Below are positions 14,450 through 23,209 of a stretch of DNA of 27,259 nt, in pieces (the stretch's first letter is position 1; each line of letters starts with the position of its first letter). The notes below the pieces were generated by a model. It had not been told where the DNA came from. It saw only the letters and a list, made by a program, of their open reading frames with translations, and ran no database searches. This stretch comes from an uncultured Desulfuromonadales bacterium (GTDB taxonomy: Bacteria > Desulfobacterota > Desulfuromonadia > Desulfuromonadales > Geopsychrobacteraceae), in assembly GCA_945787295.1 (NCBI GenBank), contig CALZHQ010000066.1, positions 1 to 27,259 of the forward strand. The letters run 5' to 3'. Both the position numbers and the translations under genes were made by a program.

Positions 14450-15814
14450 TCAGTCGAGGACATCCTCTTTACGTAAACCATATTTTTTCAGTTTGCGGTA
14501 AATGGTGGCCATATTCATGCCGGCCTTGTGCGCGGCCTCTTCTATGTTGCCATCGACAGAGCGCAGAAGTTGGCGCAGGTAGTCGATTTCGAAGCGGCCG
14601 AGGGCCTGATTGTAGTCATCCTCTTCCGATGGGGTGTCTTCGGTTTCGATGAACTGGGCCAGGGTCGTCAGGTCGATCTGCTCTTTGGTTTCGATGGTGA
14701 TGCAGGCTTCGATGACATTTTTCAGCTGCCGGATATTCCCCGGCCAGCTGTACTCACTTGCAGCCCGCTGCGCCTCTGCCGAAAGTCCCTTGATGTTGGT
14801 GTTGAATTTTTTGTTTTGCGCAGCGATGAAATGAGTCGCCAGCAGAGGAATGTCGGCGCGCCGTTCACGCAAGGGGGGAAGATGGAGATTGATGACATTG
14901 AGGCGATAAAAGAGGTCCTCACGGAAGGCACCCTGCTCGACTTCACTGGTCAAGTCGGAGTTGGTCGCTGAAATCAGCCGGACGTCAACCCGGGTCGGCT
15001 GGGTGTCGCCGATGCGCCGAAATTCCTGTTCCTGAAGAAAGCGCAGCAAGGTTTTCTGAACATTCAGCGGCAGGTTGCCGATTTCATCAAGAAACAAGGT
15101 CCCGCCGTCAGCAGCCTTGAGAAGCCCTTCCTTATCAGCTTCCGCTCCGGTAAAAGAGCCTTTTTTGTGGCCGAACAATTCACTCTCGAGAACCGAATCG
15201 GGAATCGCACCACAGTTTATGGCGATAAAGGGCTGATCTTTGCGTGGAGAATTGTAGTGAATCGCCTGGGCGATCAACTCTTTGCCGGTTCCCGATTCCC
15301 CGGTGATCAACACGGACGTGTCCCGGACCGCGACCTTTTCGACTTTGTCGAGCAATTTCTGCAGGGCGATTGAGGCACCGATAATGGTATCGAAATTAAA
15401 CTTGCTGGCCAGCTCTTCACGGAGTTGCTGGTTTTCGTTGAGCAGCTGATTGTGGTTCAAGGCGTTGCGGACCCGGAAGAGCAATTCGTCCGGCTCGAAC
15501 GGCTTGGTCAACATATCGTAAGCCCCCTTGCGCAGGGCCTGGATCGACATTTCGACGGTTGCAAAGGCGGTAATCATGATCACCGGGATGTCCGGCTCTG
15601 CCGTCTTGATCCGTTGCAGGACTTCGAGACCATCGATCCCTGGCATTTTGATATCGCTGATAACCAGGTCCCAGATCCCGGGCCGGAAGACTTCGACGGC
15701 TTCGAGGGGGTCGTTGAAGGAGCGGACGGCATGACCGTCGTCCATCAGGACCGCTTCCATCATCCGGCAGAGGCCTTCTTCGTTGTCGACGATCATGATT
15801 TTTTTTGCAGACAT
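14450..15814 (-). CDS. NtrC-family sigma-54-dependent response regulator
   Basis: The 454-residue product has a receiver domain with phospho-acceptor Asp54 (VISDIKMPG), a AAA+ domain with Walker A GESGTGKE at 172-179, a sigma-54 contact loop GSFTGA at 219-224, Walker B GGTLFLDEIG and the arginine-finger region LPPLRERRADIPLLA. It ends in a Fis-type helix-turn-helix (EEAAHKAGMNMATIYRKLKKYG). The contact loop has Ser for the usual Ala of GAFTGA. The kinase gene upstream on the same strand is its natural partner, although a 0.5-kb repeat now lies between them. The gene just downstream is satP, whose promoter is of the sigma-54 type. The start is the ATG at 15814, with only a weak GGAAC upstream. 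Confidence 0.93.
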   Translation of the reverse strand: MSAKKIMIVDNEEGLCRMMEAVLMDDGHAVRSFNDPLEAVEVFRPGIWDLVISDIKMPGIDGLEVLQRIKTAEPDIPVIMITAFATVEMSIQALRKGAYDMLTKPFEPDELLFRVRNALNHNQLLNENQQLREELASKFNFDTIIGASIALQKLLDKVEKVAVRDTSVLITGESGTGKELIAQAIHYNSPRKDQPFIAINCGAIPDSVLESELFGHKKGSFTGAEADKEGLLKAADGGTLFLDEIGNLPLNVQKTLLRFLQEQEFRRIGDTQPTRVDVRLISATNSDLTSEVEQGAFREDLFYRLNVINLHLPPLRERRADIPLLATHFIAAQNKKFNTNIKGLSAEAQRAASEYSWPGNIRQLKNVIEACITIETKEQIDLTTLAQFIETEDTPSEEDDYNQALGRFEIDYLRQLLRSVDGNIEEAAHKAGMNMATIYRKLKKYGLRKEDVLD

Positions 15815-15865
15815 AATTTTGTTCCGTTTCTCTCTTATGCAATTTCAAAAGTAAAAATAAAGTCA

Positions 15866-16320
15866 CAGTCGCGGGGTTGCGCCCCCGCTCGACGCCTTCA
15901 TTTCTTTGTTCGCTCAAAGACACGAAGCAAAGAAAGGCGCCCGACCTCCTTGCCCTACGGGTTCCCTTCGTTTCATTCCATTTTGCAGCTCGGAAAAAAA
16001 CTCGCCTACGGCTCAAACATTTTTCCTCGAATTCCTGCCAAACTACATTTCACTTCGGCTTCGTCACACGGGGTGGTGAAATTCTAAGCCTTTGACTTTC
16101 TTCCCCCTTTGGCTTCCGCCGGAGTGGAGCAAACGATTCGGGAGTTTTGCCGCGAGGTTAAGCGAAGCGCATTGGAGCGGCCCCGAATCGTTTGTGGAAC
16201 GTAGGTTCCCGCGCAGCGGGCGGAAACAACGGGGCACTTTTTTCTGCTTACTCTTTTGTGGTGAGACAAAAGAGTAAGGCGTTTGGCGGGACGCGACCCG
16301 CCGGGTTAAGGGTTTTTCAG
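15866..16320. repeat. structured intergenic repeat element between regulator and kinase genes
   Basis: This 0.45-kb stretch holds no credible gene but a chain of inverted repeats. These are GCGGGG/CCCCGC (15871-15888), TTTCTTTG/CAAAGAAA (15901-15935), AAACGATTCGGG/CCCGAATCGTTT (16131-16142 and 16182-16193), CCCGC/GCGGG (16208-16220), TTACTCTTTTGT/ACAAAAGAGTAA (16248-16277, 12-bp perfect arms) and GGCGGG/CCCGCC (16285-16302). The open frames seen across it (for example 15425-16087) are compositionally odd and unlike any family I know. Similar stem-rich blocks are dispersed in many proteobacterial genomes, so a multicopy element is likely; a second copy is not present in this window. Confidence 0.68.
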
Positions 16321-16338
16321 CCCCGACCAAGTAACCGC

Positions 16339-18306
16339 TCAATACTCCTCCCGCACCAACGGCAACCGAATTACAACCGTGGTCCCCTGCCCAATCCCAG
16401 AGTCTATAAAAATTTCCCCCTGATGCATATCGATAATCTGCTTGGTGATCGCCAGTCCCAATCCGGTGCCGCGTGCCTTGGTGGTAAAAAACGGCTCGAA
16501 GATTTTGTCCAGGTTCTCTTCGGAAATCCCTTCGCCATTGTCGGCAAATTCGATGCGGATGTAATGATCTTCGTCCAGTGTCGTGCTGACGCGGATCTCG
16601 CCACCCTCCGGCATGGCCGAACCCGCGTTGAGCAGCAGATTGATGGCAACCTGGCGCAGTTGATCGCCGTCGGCCGGGACGCTTGGCAGGTGCTTGGAAA
16701 AATTCTGTATGATCGTCGTTTGGTAAAGATCGGTATGGTTGCCGGCAAAATCGATGATCTGGCGCAGCAGGCGATTCAGATCGGTCGGTTCCAGCACCGG
16801 TTTCGGCGTGCGGGCGTAACTGAGCAGGTCCTGAACGATTTTTTTGCAGCGTTTGCTCTCTCGTTTAATTTCGTTGATATAGGTGTAGTTCGGATCATCT
16901 TCGGGAATCTTTTTTTCCAGATAGCCGGCATAGCCGAGAATGACCCCGAGGGGATTGTTGATTTCATGGGCCACGCCGGATGAGAGCACCCCGAGCGAGG
17001 CCATCTTGCCCTGTTGGGCCAGGGCCGCCTCCATCTCTTTGTTCTTCCGCAACATCCGCGTCATGCGGTTGAAGGAGATTGCCAGTTCACCCAGTTCGTC
17101 GTGACTTTCGACCGGCACCTGCTCATCGAGGCGCCCCTGTTTGACCCGGCGGATGACGGTAATCATCTGATGGATCGGATCGGTGAGAACTTTGGCGGCG
17201 AGAAACACCAGGGCGGCGGCGATCAGGCCGATAATCAGTGGCAGCAGGAACACATGGGTGGCGATCCGCCACTTTAATTCGTTGGCCGCTTGATAAAATT
17301 CATCCTCGTAGCTGCCGACTGCAACAATCCAGTCCCAGGGTTTGAAATAACGGTAACGGACAATTTTCATCCGTTCCTTTTTTTCTCCCTCGTTGCGCCA
17401 GGGGTAGCGGATCCAGCCATCCTTTTTCTGCAACATTTCGGCAATGAAAGGGCGATCATTCGAATCGCGGGCCGAGCTGATATTGCGTCCTTCGGCATCG
17501 GGATGGATTTTCAGCGTGCCGGAGCCGTCCATACAGAAGATATAGCCGGTCTTGCCGACTTTCTTGCTTTTGATTTGTTCCGCCAGGGTTTTTAAAGCGT
17601 TCTGTTCAAATTTCGGATCATCGTAGGTTTCATCCAGATAGCCGCCGGCGGCGATGACCCAGTCCCATTTCGGCCAGTAGCGGAAGGCGACGATTTTTTC
17701 GCGTGGATACTTGTCACCGAGAGCTTCGTTACGCCAGGGGTAGATCACGAAATTGACTTTTCCCGGGTCGGTGTCGAGGGACTGTTCAATCAGCTCGCGG
17801 ATAAAATAGCGTCCCTCTTCGTCCTGCGCAGCGATGACATTCTCTCCCTCGCGAGCAGGATGGACGGTTAACAGACCATTGCTATTGATGGCAAACAGGT
17901 AGCCGCTGCTGCCGATACTGACCTCTTTCATGCTGTTACGAGCCGCCTGCTGGGCGGTTTTCAGGTCAATATTGTCGTTTTTCAGCTGGCGGTGTTGTTC
18001 GATGATCTGGGTATAGGCCAGATTGACCAGGGACTTCATCTCTTCCTGGACAATCTTCTTCTTGTCCTGGCGATACACCTGAAACTGGCGGTAATGGCCG
18101 TCAAGTAGATCGAGGGTGAAACTGGCCATATGGTCGAGGTCGGCCTTGCTGGTGGTCGTCAGGCCTTCGTAGGCCTGCTCGGTGGAGATATAGCCGATGA
18201 TGCCGCCGAGCAGGAAAATCGGGATAACCACCAGCGGCAAAATAACCACCAGCATCTTCCAGCGAATCTTCATTTTGTTGACAAAAGCGAACAGGTGTCG
18301 ACTCAT
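16339..18306 (-). CDS. sensor histidine kinase with tandem Cache_2-type sensor domains
   Basis: The 655-residue protein has a first membrane helix (18-40) and two tandem Cache repeats (about 85-225 and 235-340). Each repeat carries G-TGY/SGY-LF/IF, a HP-D/R-EG-N segment, a YPWRNE block and a final W-DW-I/V-A-G strand. A second helix (348-372), HAMP (372-425), HisKA with His447 ([13 protein letters not shown]) and an HATPase domain ([22 protein letters not shown]) follow. Cache_2-type sensors commonly bind small carboxylates in the periplasm, which fits the neighbouring transporter. No good ribosome binding site precedes the ATG at 18306. The gene is the likely head of the kinase-regulator-satP cluster. 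Confidence 0.91.
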   Translation of the reverse strand: MSRHLFAFVNKMKIRWKMLVVILPLVVIPIFLLGGIIGYISTEQAYEGLTTTSKADLDHMASFTLDLLDGHYRQFQVYRQDKKKIVQEEMKSLVNLAYTQIIEQHRQLKNDNIDLKTAQQAARNSMKEVSIGSSGYLFAINSNGLLTVHPAREGENVIAAQDEEGRYFIRELIEQSLDTDPGKVNFVIYPWRNEALGDKYPREKIVAFRYWPKWDWVIAAGGYLDETYDDPKFEQNALKTLAEQIKSKKVGKTGYIFCMDGSGTLKIHPDAEGRNISSARDSNDRPFIAEMLQKKDGWIRYPWRNEGEKKERMKIVRYRYFKPWDWIVAVGSYEDEFYQAANELKWRIATHVFLLPLIIGLIAAALVFLAAKVLTDPIHQMITVIRRVKQGRLDEQVPVESHDELGELAISFNRMTRMLRKNKEMEAALAQQGKMASLGVLSSGVAHEINNPLGVILGYAGYLEKKIPEDDPNYTYINEIKRESKRCKKIVQDLLSYARTPKPVLEPTDLNRLLRQIIDFAGNHTDLYQTTIIQNFSKHLPSVPADGDQLRQVAINLLLNAGSAMPEGGEIRVSTTLDEDHYIRIEFADNGEGISEENLDKIFEPFFTTKARGTGLGLAITKQIIDMHQGEIFIDSGIGQGTTVVIRLPLVREEY

Positions 18307-18307
18307 A

Positions 18308-18319
18308 ATGACCGGTCAT
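18308..18319. promoter_or_regulatory. 12-bp palindrome ATGACCGGTCAT at the kinase start
   Basis: A perfect 12-bp palindrome abuts the kinase start codon, where a ribosome binding site would be expected. It could be an operator or could limit translation; nothing assigns a regulator. Confidence 0.35.
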
Positions 18320-18427
18320 AAAAGGGAAATTTTGATTTTACTGGTATGCAGTATACACAATGCGGGAGGCCGGTTAAACACTAAAGAGGCGGCAGCGGGT
18401 GGGAATACAAACTGCTGGGTTGGTTTG

Positions 18428-18592
18428 CTAGTGTTCTGTTTGGTCAGTCCGTTGTGACAATGTCGAGCAATTTTTGTTGCTGCCAAGGCGCGAAAATAAA
18501 GGCCTAGCGAAAGCTAAGCCGAATTTGAGCAACGCGGGCAGCGGCAAAAAGGGCCGAAATTGGTCAATGGAATTAACCACACGGGACACTAG
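18428..18592. mobile_element. MITE-like long-hairpin element with TA-flanked inverted ends
   Basis: The element runs from CTAGTGTTCTGTTTGGT (left) to ACCACACGGGACACTAG (right); these ends pair at about 13 of 17 positions. Inner arms TTTTTGTTGCTGCC and GGCAGCGGCAAAAA also pair (12 of 14). The centre GGCCTAGC-GAAA-GCTAAGCC forms a stem with a GAAA loop, so the whole 165 bp can fold into one hairpin. TA at both outer edges suggests a Tc1/IS630-type target duplication. It has no coding capacity. Its right end contains the stop codon of the MerA-like gene. Confidence 0.66.
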
Positions 18593-19980
18593 AACAGCCC
18601 CTGGGCAAAGGCGTTTTCCCGGGCCGCCTGACGCAGGCCGTCGCTGATGCTGGGATAGACGTGAACGGTGGTGGTCAGGTCGACAACCGTCAGGCCGAAC
18701 CGAACCGCCAGGGTCGCTTCATGGATGATGTCGGCCGCCCGTGGACAGAGCATCTGCACACCGAGGACTTTGCCGCTGCCCCTCTCCGCATTGAGTAGGA
18801 ATCCACCGACATCTTCGCCCATGACATGAGATTTTGGGACCTGTTCGAGGCCTTGGTAGGTCGTGACAACCTGATACCCTTGTGCTTCGGCCTGCTCCCG
18901 ATTGAGCCCAACGGTGGCAAATTCGGGATCGACAAATACTGCCATCGGCGAAAAACGATGGTCGATAGTGTAGCCGGCATCCGGTTCGAGAATGTTTTTT
19001 GCGGCGATCTGGGCTTCACGCGCTCCGGCCGGAGCGATCATCGGATTGCCGGTGACATCTCCGGCGGCCCAGATGCCGGGAACGTTGGTGCGGAGTTGAT
19101 TGTCAACCTTGATAAATCCGGCTGGATCGGTTTCCACGCCGATATCTTCCAGGCCCAACCCATCGGTGGCAGCAGAGGTGCCGACGGCGAGCATGAAACG
19201 TTCGGCGGTAAGTCCTACTTTGGCCCCGGACACTTCGGCGTACAGGCAGACCTCGTCAGTGCGCTGTTCGATCCGCTCCGTTTCCGCATTGAAGAAGATT
19301 TTTACTCCGTCCTTTTCCAACATGGCGCGGAACTGTTCGGTGAGGCGGGGATCGAATTCGGCCAGCAGCTTCGGACCCCGTTCAAGGATGGTGACCTGGG
19401 TGCCAAAGCGGGCGAACATCTGGCCCATTTCCAGGGAGATGACGCCGCCGCCGAGGATGATCAACGATTTTGGATAGCAGGGCAGATGCAGGGCACTGTT
19501 GTAGGTCAGGTACTTGACCGTTTCGAGGCCTGGTATCGGGACAACACGGGCCTCGCCACCGGTGGCAATCAGAATATCCGGTGCCGTAAAAGATTCTTTT
19601 TCCGTGGCGACCTCGTGGGCCGAAATGAATCGGCCGCGGCCGTAATGGATGTCGAGATTGTTGGTGTGAGCAACTTCGAATTTGTAATGGTTGTCACGCA
19701 GAGACTCAACCGCGGTCCGCTTCAGGTTCATCAGTGTCTGGCAATCGGGGCGACCCGCTTTCAGGTTCAGTCCCCATTGCTCACCTTTGCGGGCAGCGTG
19801 ATACATCTCCGCTTTGTGAATCAGGGTTTTGCTCGGGACACAGCCCCAGTTGATGCAGGTGCCACCGACCTGGGACTGTTCAATCATCAAAACTTTGCGG
19901 CCTTTAGCGGCAGCGATTCTGCCGGCGGCAAAGGCTGTAGTGCCGGCTCCGAGAATGACGAGGTCATACTTCTGTGGCAT
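18589..19980 (-). CDS. MerA/Lpd-like FAD-dependent pyridine nucleotide-disulfide oxidoreductase
   Basis: The 463-residue protein has an FAD-binding GAGTTAFAAGRIAA, a redox disulfide in GGTCINWGCVPSK (Cys42/Cys47), an NAD(P)-binding GGGVISLEMGQMFARFGTQVT, the second FAD motif WAAGDVTG, and a dimerisation domain ending HVYPSISDGLRQAA. This is the mercuric-reductase-like side of the family. It lacks the N-terminal HMA domain and the C-terminal vicinal Cys pair that bind Hg(II), so mercury reduction is doubtful. The true substrate is unknown. The start is the ATG at 19980, with GGAG 7 bases ahead; the frame also opens at a TTG at 19992. The stop lies inside a mobile element. Confidence 0.85.
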   Translation of the reverse strand: MPQKYDLVILGAGTTAFAAGRIAAAKGRKVLMIEQSQVGGTCINWGCVPSKTLIHKAEMYHAARKGEQWGLNLKAGRPDCQTLMNLKRTAVESLRDNHYKFEVAHTNNLDIHYGRGRFISAHEVATEKESFTAPDILIATGGEARVVPIPGLETVKYLTYNSALHLPCYPKSLIILGGGVISLEMGQMFARFGTQVTILERGPKLLAEFDPRLTEQFRAMLEKDGVKIFFNAETERIEQRTDEVCLYAEVSGAKVGLTAERFMLAVGTSAATDGLGLEDIGVETDPAGFIKVDNQLRTNVPGIWAAGDVTGNPMIAPAGAREAQIAAKNILEPDAGYTIDHRFSPMAVFVDPEFATVGLNREQAEAQGYQVVTTYQGLEQVPKSHVMGEDVGGFLLNAERGSGKVLGVQMLCPRAADIIHEATLAVRFGLTVVDLTTTVHVYPSISDGLRQAARENAFAQGLF

Positions 19981-20057
19981 CGGGAACTCCAACGAAAATT
20001 AATGTATTGAACCGATTGGAGTTAAATCATAGCAGATTTCGGAAACGACTGAGACAT

Positions 20058-20408
20058 TCAAGTTTCATCGTCGATTTGATGACGGAGCTCACAAATCGTC
20101 ATCCGCGACAGGCAGAGATCGAGAAACAGGTCGTTAGCCCGGTTGACCATACGGTTATTATGCTCCTGAAAGGTTTTTTGAAAATTCTGCTCAATCATCT
20201 GAAACTGATCCTCCGTCAAGTCGGCCGGAAGAACCAGCGATGCAGCAACCTCCTCATTGTTGAAATACTTCGAAACCAGATTTTTCATCTCTTTCTTCAG
20301 ACAGTCCAGTACCGCCGGATGCTTGTGACCCATACGTAAATCGATGATGTCATCAACCAGCCTGGAGGCATGCTTGCGTGTTTCCGGAAAGGGAATGATT
20401 TTAGCCAT
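20058..20408 (-). CDS. hypothetical cytoplasmic protein
   Basis: A 116-residue soluble protein, MAKIIPFPETRKHASRLVDD..., probably all helical, with no signal peptide or membrane helix. The opening KIIPFPETRKHASRLVDDI and the end CLSRMTICELRHQIDDE are the clearest blocks. I do not recognise the family. The start was set at the ATG at 20408 because AAGGA lies 8 bases upstream; a GTG two codons earlier is possible. It stands 77 bases upstream of the MerA-like gene on the same strand, so the two may be co-transcribed. Confidence 0.7.
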   Translation of the reverse strand: MAKIIPFPETRKHASRLVDDIIDLRMGHKHPAVLDCLKKEMKNLVSKYFNNEEVAASLVLPADLTEDQFQMIEQNFQKTFQEHNNRMVNRANDLFLDLCLSRMTICELRHQIDDET

Positions 20409-20560
20409 CGTCACCGTCCTTGAGCTGGGTGGGTGAAAAAAACCGCTATGCCTAAATGTTAACTGATCTGGTTTTGTATTGCTAGGAAGGGCGGGGATTA
20501 TTCGTGCTCAGATGTGCGAACAGGTTAGATGAGTCGAAGAGGGTTTATCCTGGAGGCGTT

Positions 20561-21196
20561 TCAGGGCTGTTGTTGAGCCACTGCCAAGCGCGCCCCAAAG
20601 CCGAGGAACAGGGTTCCGGTCATCCAGCGCAGCCATTTCTGGACCCGGCTGGAGCTTTTCAGACGTTTGGCGATTTCAGCGGAGAAGAAAATCAGAAACG
20701 TGTGGACCAGTCCGGCCACCAGTGCATGCATTGATCCCAAGAGAGCCAGGTGCAGATCCGGGTTGCTGCTATTGGGGGAGATGAATTGCGGCAGCAGGGC
20801 CACCATCAACAGAAAGATTTTCGGGTTGAAGAGGCTGACAAAGATGCCGTTGAGATAAATTTTCTGCAGCGAACGGGGCATTTTTTTCGGCGCGGCGGGG
20901 TCCAGTAATGAGCTGCCGCGAAAATTGCGCCAGGCCAGATAGCAGAGATAGAAGACTCCGAGAAATTTCAACAGGTGGAAGGTGGCCGCCGAGTATTGCA
21001 GCAGCAGTGAGAGGCCGAACCCGGTTGCCAGGGCGTGGCAGAGGATGCCTGTCGAGTTGCCCATATTACCGGTCATTCCGGCTCTGCGGCCCTGCTCCAG
21101 GGTGGTGGAGATGGTGTAGAGCCAGCTCGGCCCGGGAGAGATGGCGATCAGCAGGCTGACAGTCAGAAAAGCGAGTATGGTGGTCAGTTCGAACAT
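20561..21196 (-). CDS. LysE/RhtB-family amino acid exporter
   Basis: The 211-residue membrane protein begins MFELTTILAFLTVSLLIAISPGPSWLY with the family signature SPGP in helix 1. It continues with GNMGNSTGILCHALATGFGLSLLL, LKFLGVFYLCYLAWRNF, and the conserved NPKIFLLMVALLPQFI. Six helices are predicted. Family members export amino acids or homoserine lactones; the substrate here is unknown. The start at 21196 was chosen because the family begins there; the frame is open to 21265 but the extra residues are not hydrophobic. The Shine-Dalgarno is weak. Confidence 0.88.
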   Translation of the reverse strand: MFELTTILAFLTVSLLIAISPGPSWLYTISTTLEQGRRAGMTGNMGNSTGILCHALATGFGLSLLLQYSAATFHLLKFLGVFYLCYLAWRNFRGSSLLDPAAPKKMPRSLQKIYLNGIFVSLFNPKIFLLMVALLPQFISPNSSNPDLHLALLGSMHALVAGLVHTFLIFFSAEIAKRLKSSSRVQKWLRWMTGTLFLGFGARLAVAQQQP

Positions 21197-21278
21197 AAGA
21201 TGCCCACAGATTGATGGCGACGAAATTCTTTGCGTGACTATAGAGGTTGCTGATCGTTTTGCCAAGAGGGATGCTGGA

Positions 21279-22184
21279 CTACCCCCAGCGCCACAACGCT
21301 ATGATGAACAGAATCAGAAAAACGATCCCCAGGTTCATGTAAGCGATAAAAAAGAAAACCTTGGTCGGGGTGTTTTTCCCCGTAGCTTCTCCGGCAACAT
21401 AATCACCAACCACCGACAAGCGCTCCATGACCGCATTGTCATGCGGTGCCAGCGACAACTCATCAGTCAGATCCCTGCCCGAATCATGCCGGCGCATATG
21501 CTCTCCAGCGGGCCACAGTTTGCTGTCGCTGGCATCATAAACCTTGCCCCGGTAGGCAAAATAACAGGGTCGGCCATCCTTGCCGTTGAAGTTTTGCAGG
21601 GTCTGTTCGTTAAACGGTTGGCCGGAAACATGTTCTTTCGAATCACGCCGTGCCAGGCGCGGACCGATGATTTTGATGACCAGGATCGCCGAAATCAGCA
21701 TGGTCAGGTAGAGGGCAACCTTGATGGTCAGCAGTATCCCGAAACGGCTGTCGAAGAGCGTCTGCCACGATTCAATCCGATAGCTGCTGAGGATCAGGCC
21801 GGTAATGCCAACCACCCAGAAGGAGAGGATGCCGACCATCTTTTCGCCGCGCGGCAAGCCTTTTTCGGCGTAGGAAGGTTTGAGGACAATGTGCACATAG
21901 AGGATGGTGCCGAACCAGAGGACCGCAAAGATGATATGCAGATAGCCGACGAAAAAGCGGAAAATCCTGCTCCCCGGGGCGAGAGTCTCAACCTCTCCGG
22001 CAGCAAGTGCTTCGGCCAGATATGCTTCTCCTGCTGCGGTAAGTTCACCGCCGCCAGCCGGGTCGAGATGGCAGTAGCTGCAGTCGTGCCCGCTCTCCAG
22101 CGCCATTTTCTCGGTCGCAAAACCGCTCTGGACAGTGAGCATGAGAAACATTAGCAGCAGAATTATCGGAAATGTACGTTTCAT
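21279..22184 (-). CDS. membrane heme protein: c-type heme motif, CopD-like helices, cytochrome b5-like domain
   Basis: This 301-residue product has an unusual chain of parts. It has a signal peptide, then a CSYCH c-type heme attachment motif (35-39) followed by HLDPAGGGELTAAG. Four hydrophobic helices of CopD/DUF type follow (RFFVGYLHIIFAVLWFGTILYVHI, with His that could ligate heme b, through LTIKVALYLTMLISAILVIKII). A cytochrome b5-like/COG4892-type domain comes next (about 205-265; FAYRGKVYDASDSKLWPAGEHMRRHDSGRDLT, APHD), and a final helix. Electron transfer across or at the inner membrane is a fair inference; donor and acceptor are unknown. GGAGA lies 6 bases before the ATG at 22184. Confidence 0.78.
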   Translation of the reverse strand: MKRTFPIILLLMFLMLTVQSGFATEKMALESGHDCSYCHLDPAGGGELTAAGEAYLAEALAAGEVETLAPGSRIFRFFVGYLHIIFAVLWFGTILYVHIVLKPSYAEKGLPRGEKMVGILSFWVVGITGLILSSYRIESWQTLFDSRFGILLTIKVALYLTMLISAILVIKIIGPRLARRDSKEHVSGQPFNEQTLQNFNGKDGRPCYFAYRGKVYDASDSKLWPAGEHMRRHDSGRDLTDELSLAPHDNAVMERLSVVGDYVAGEATGKNTPTKVFFFIAYMNLGIVFLILFIIALWRWG

Positions 22185-22200
22185 ACTTTCTCCAGGAATG

Positions 22201-22244
22201 AATAGCTCGTCATCGCCCATTAAGATAGGCGATAACGAGCTATT
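22201..22244. other. long hairpin between outer-membrane protein gene and heme-protein gene
   Basis: AATAGCTCGTCATCGCC and GGCGATAACGAGCTATT form 17-bp arms with a single C/A mismatch around a 10-base loop. It lies between two - strand genes. No T-run follows on the - strand, so it is either an imperfect terminator of the upstream gene or a leader structure of the heme-protein gene. Confidence 0.55.
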
Positions 22245-22304
22245 TGCAAACCACGGAAATTTATACTTTTCCTAACCCGGCAGCGGGTCGGGTGTGCTCA
22301 CTTA

Positions 22305-23069
22305 TCAGAAGCGCACGAAGGCTCCGGCAAAGGGACCGGAGAAGTCGGTCTCGACAAACAGGTCATCTTCGTCGATTTTTAGATCAAAGATCCGGTAGCC
22401 TGCATAGATGCCAACGGTTGGCAACGGTGAAAATTCGAGTTGTGCCTCGGCGTCGAGGAAGTGGTTATCATCGAATTCCAGGTAACCGATCCGCCCGGTC
22501 AAGCCGATAAAGTCCGCCAGGGCGATCCGGGTCCGGGCACCGATAGTCGGAATCGGCACGGTTGCCGATTCGGTTTCGACAAAGCCTTGGGTCAGGTCGT
22601 TGAAGAATACGTCGGCATCCGCGATTTTAACGGCCAGTTCCAGGCCGAGCTGAAAACGAGTCGGCAGATCATCCAGGTTGAGAAAATAATAGGTATAGCC
22701 GATATCGTAGAGGTCAATGGACATTTCGCTGTTCACGGTATCATTGACACTAAAAGGCTGACCGTTGAAACTACCGGCGACCGTTAAGCTGCCGGTGCCG
22801 GAAAACTCGAGCGGCAGGTAATTAAACGAAATGCGTGAATCGCCCCACTGCAGTGCAACCTCGGCAGTGACATTCTCGCTGTCATCAAGTTTGAGGTCCT
22901 GTTCCACATCGACCTTCTGCCCGATCCCGTTAACGAGGCCTGCGATGGAGCCGGACGGACTGAGCAGTTGATAGCCTGCTTTGAGCATGACCAGTTCATC
23001 GGCAAATGCGGCGGTGCAAATGAACAAGAGCAACAGGGTCGGGACGATAACTTTCCATTTTTTTGACAT
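22305..23069 (-). CDS. predicted outer-membrane beta-barrel protein
   Basis: The 254-residue protein has a signal peptide (KKWKVIVPTLLLLFICTAAFA) and alternating amphipathic strands throughout (VALQWGDSRISFNYLPLEFSG, LYDIGYTYYFLNL, RFQLGLELAVKI, TVGIYAGYRIFDLKI). It ends in Phe (GAFVRF), the usual outer-membrane insertion signal. It resembles small OmpW/TIGR04219-like barrels but I cannot assign a family firmly. AAGGAGAAGG precedes the ATG at 23069. It is divergent from the OmpR-type regulator gene, with 181 bases between the two start codons, so it is a candidate target of that system. Confidence 0.8.
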   Translation of the reverse strand: MSKKWKVIVPTLLLLFICTAAFADELVMLKAGYQLLSPSGSIAGLVNGIGQKVDVEQDLKLDDSENVTAEVALQWGDSRISFNYLPLEFSGTGSLTVAGSFNGQPFSVNDTVNSEMSIDLYDIGYTYYFLNLDDLPTRFQLGLELAVKIADADVFFNDLTQGFVETESATVPIPTIGARTRIALADFIGLTGRIGYLEFDDNHFLDAEAQLEFSPLPTVGIYAGYRIFDLKIDEDDLFVETDFSGPFAGAFVRF

Positions 23070-23209
23070 AACCTTCTCCTTTTAGAAATTTATAATGTTT
23101 TGGAGGATAGCAGATTTTGCCAAGATTGACAGCCGAAAACGAGACAACTGATGTGCAGGTCATTGAAGAGAAAGCCGGGGCAAGTCGGAAATTATCACAG
23201 TTGCCTGCT

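Noticed and set aside
15425..16087. Open frames across the regulator start and the structured repeat
   Set aside because: They are antisense to the regulator gene and continue into stem-rich repeat DNA; the translations look like no protein family.
18589..19980. True mercuric reductase (merA)
   Set aside because: No HMA domain, no C-terminal vicinal Cys pair and no mer genes nearby.
18826..20010. 394-codon + strand frame opposite the MerA-like gene
   Set aside because: A high-GC shadow frame; the opposite strand encodes a full set of flavoprotein motifs.
21141..22154. 337-codon + strand frame opposite the heme-protein gene
   Set aside because: The - strand frame has a signal peptide, CXXCH, helices and a b5-like domain; the + strand frame has none.
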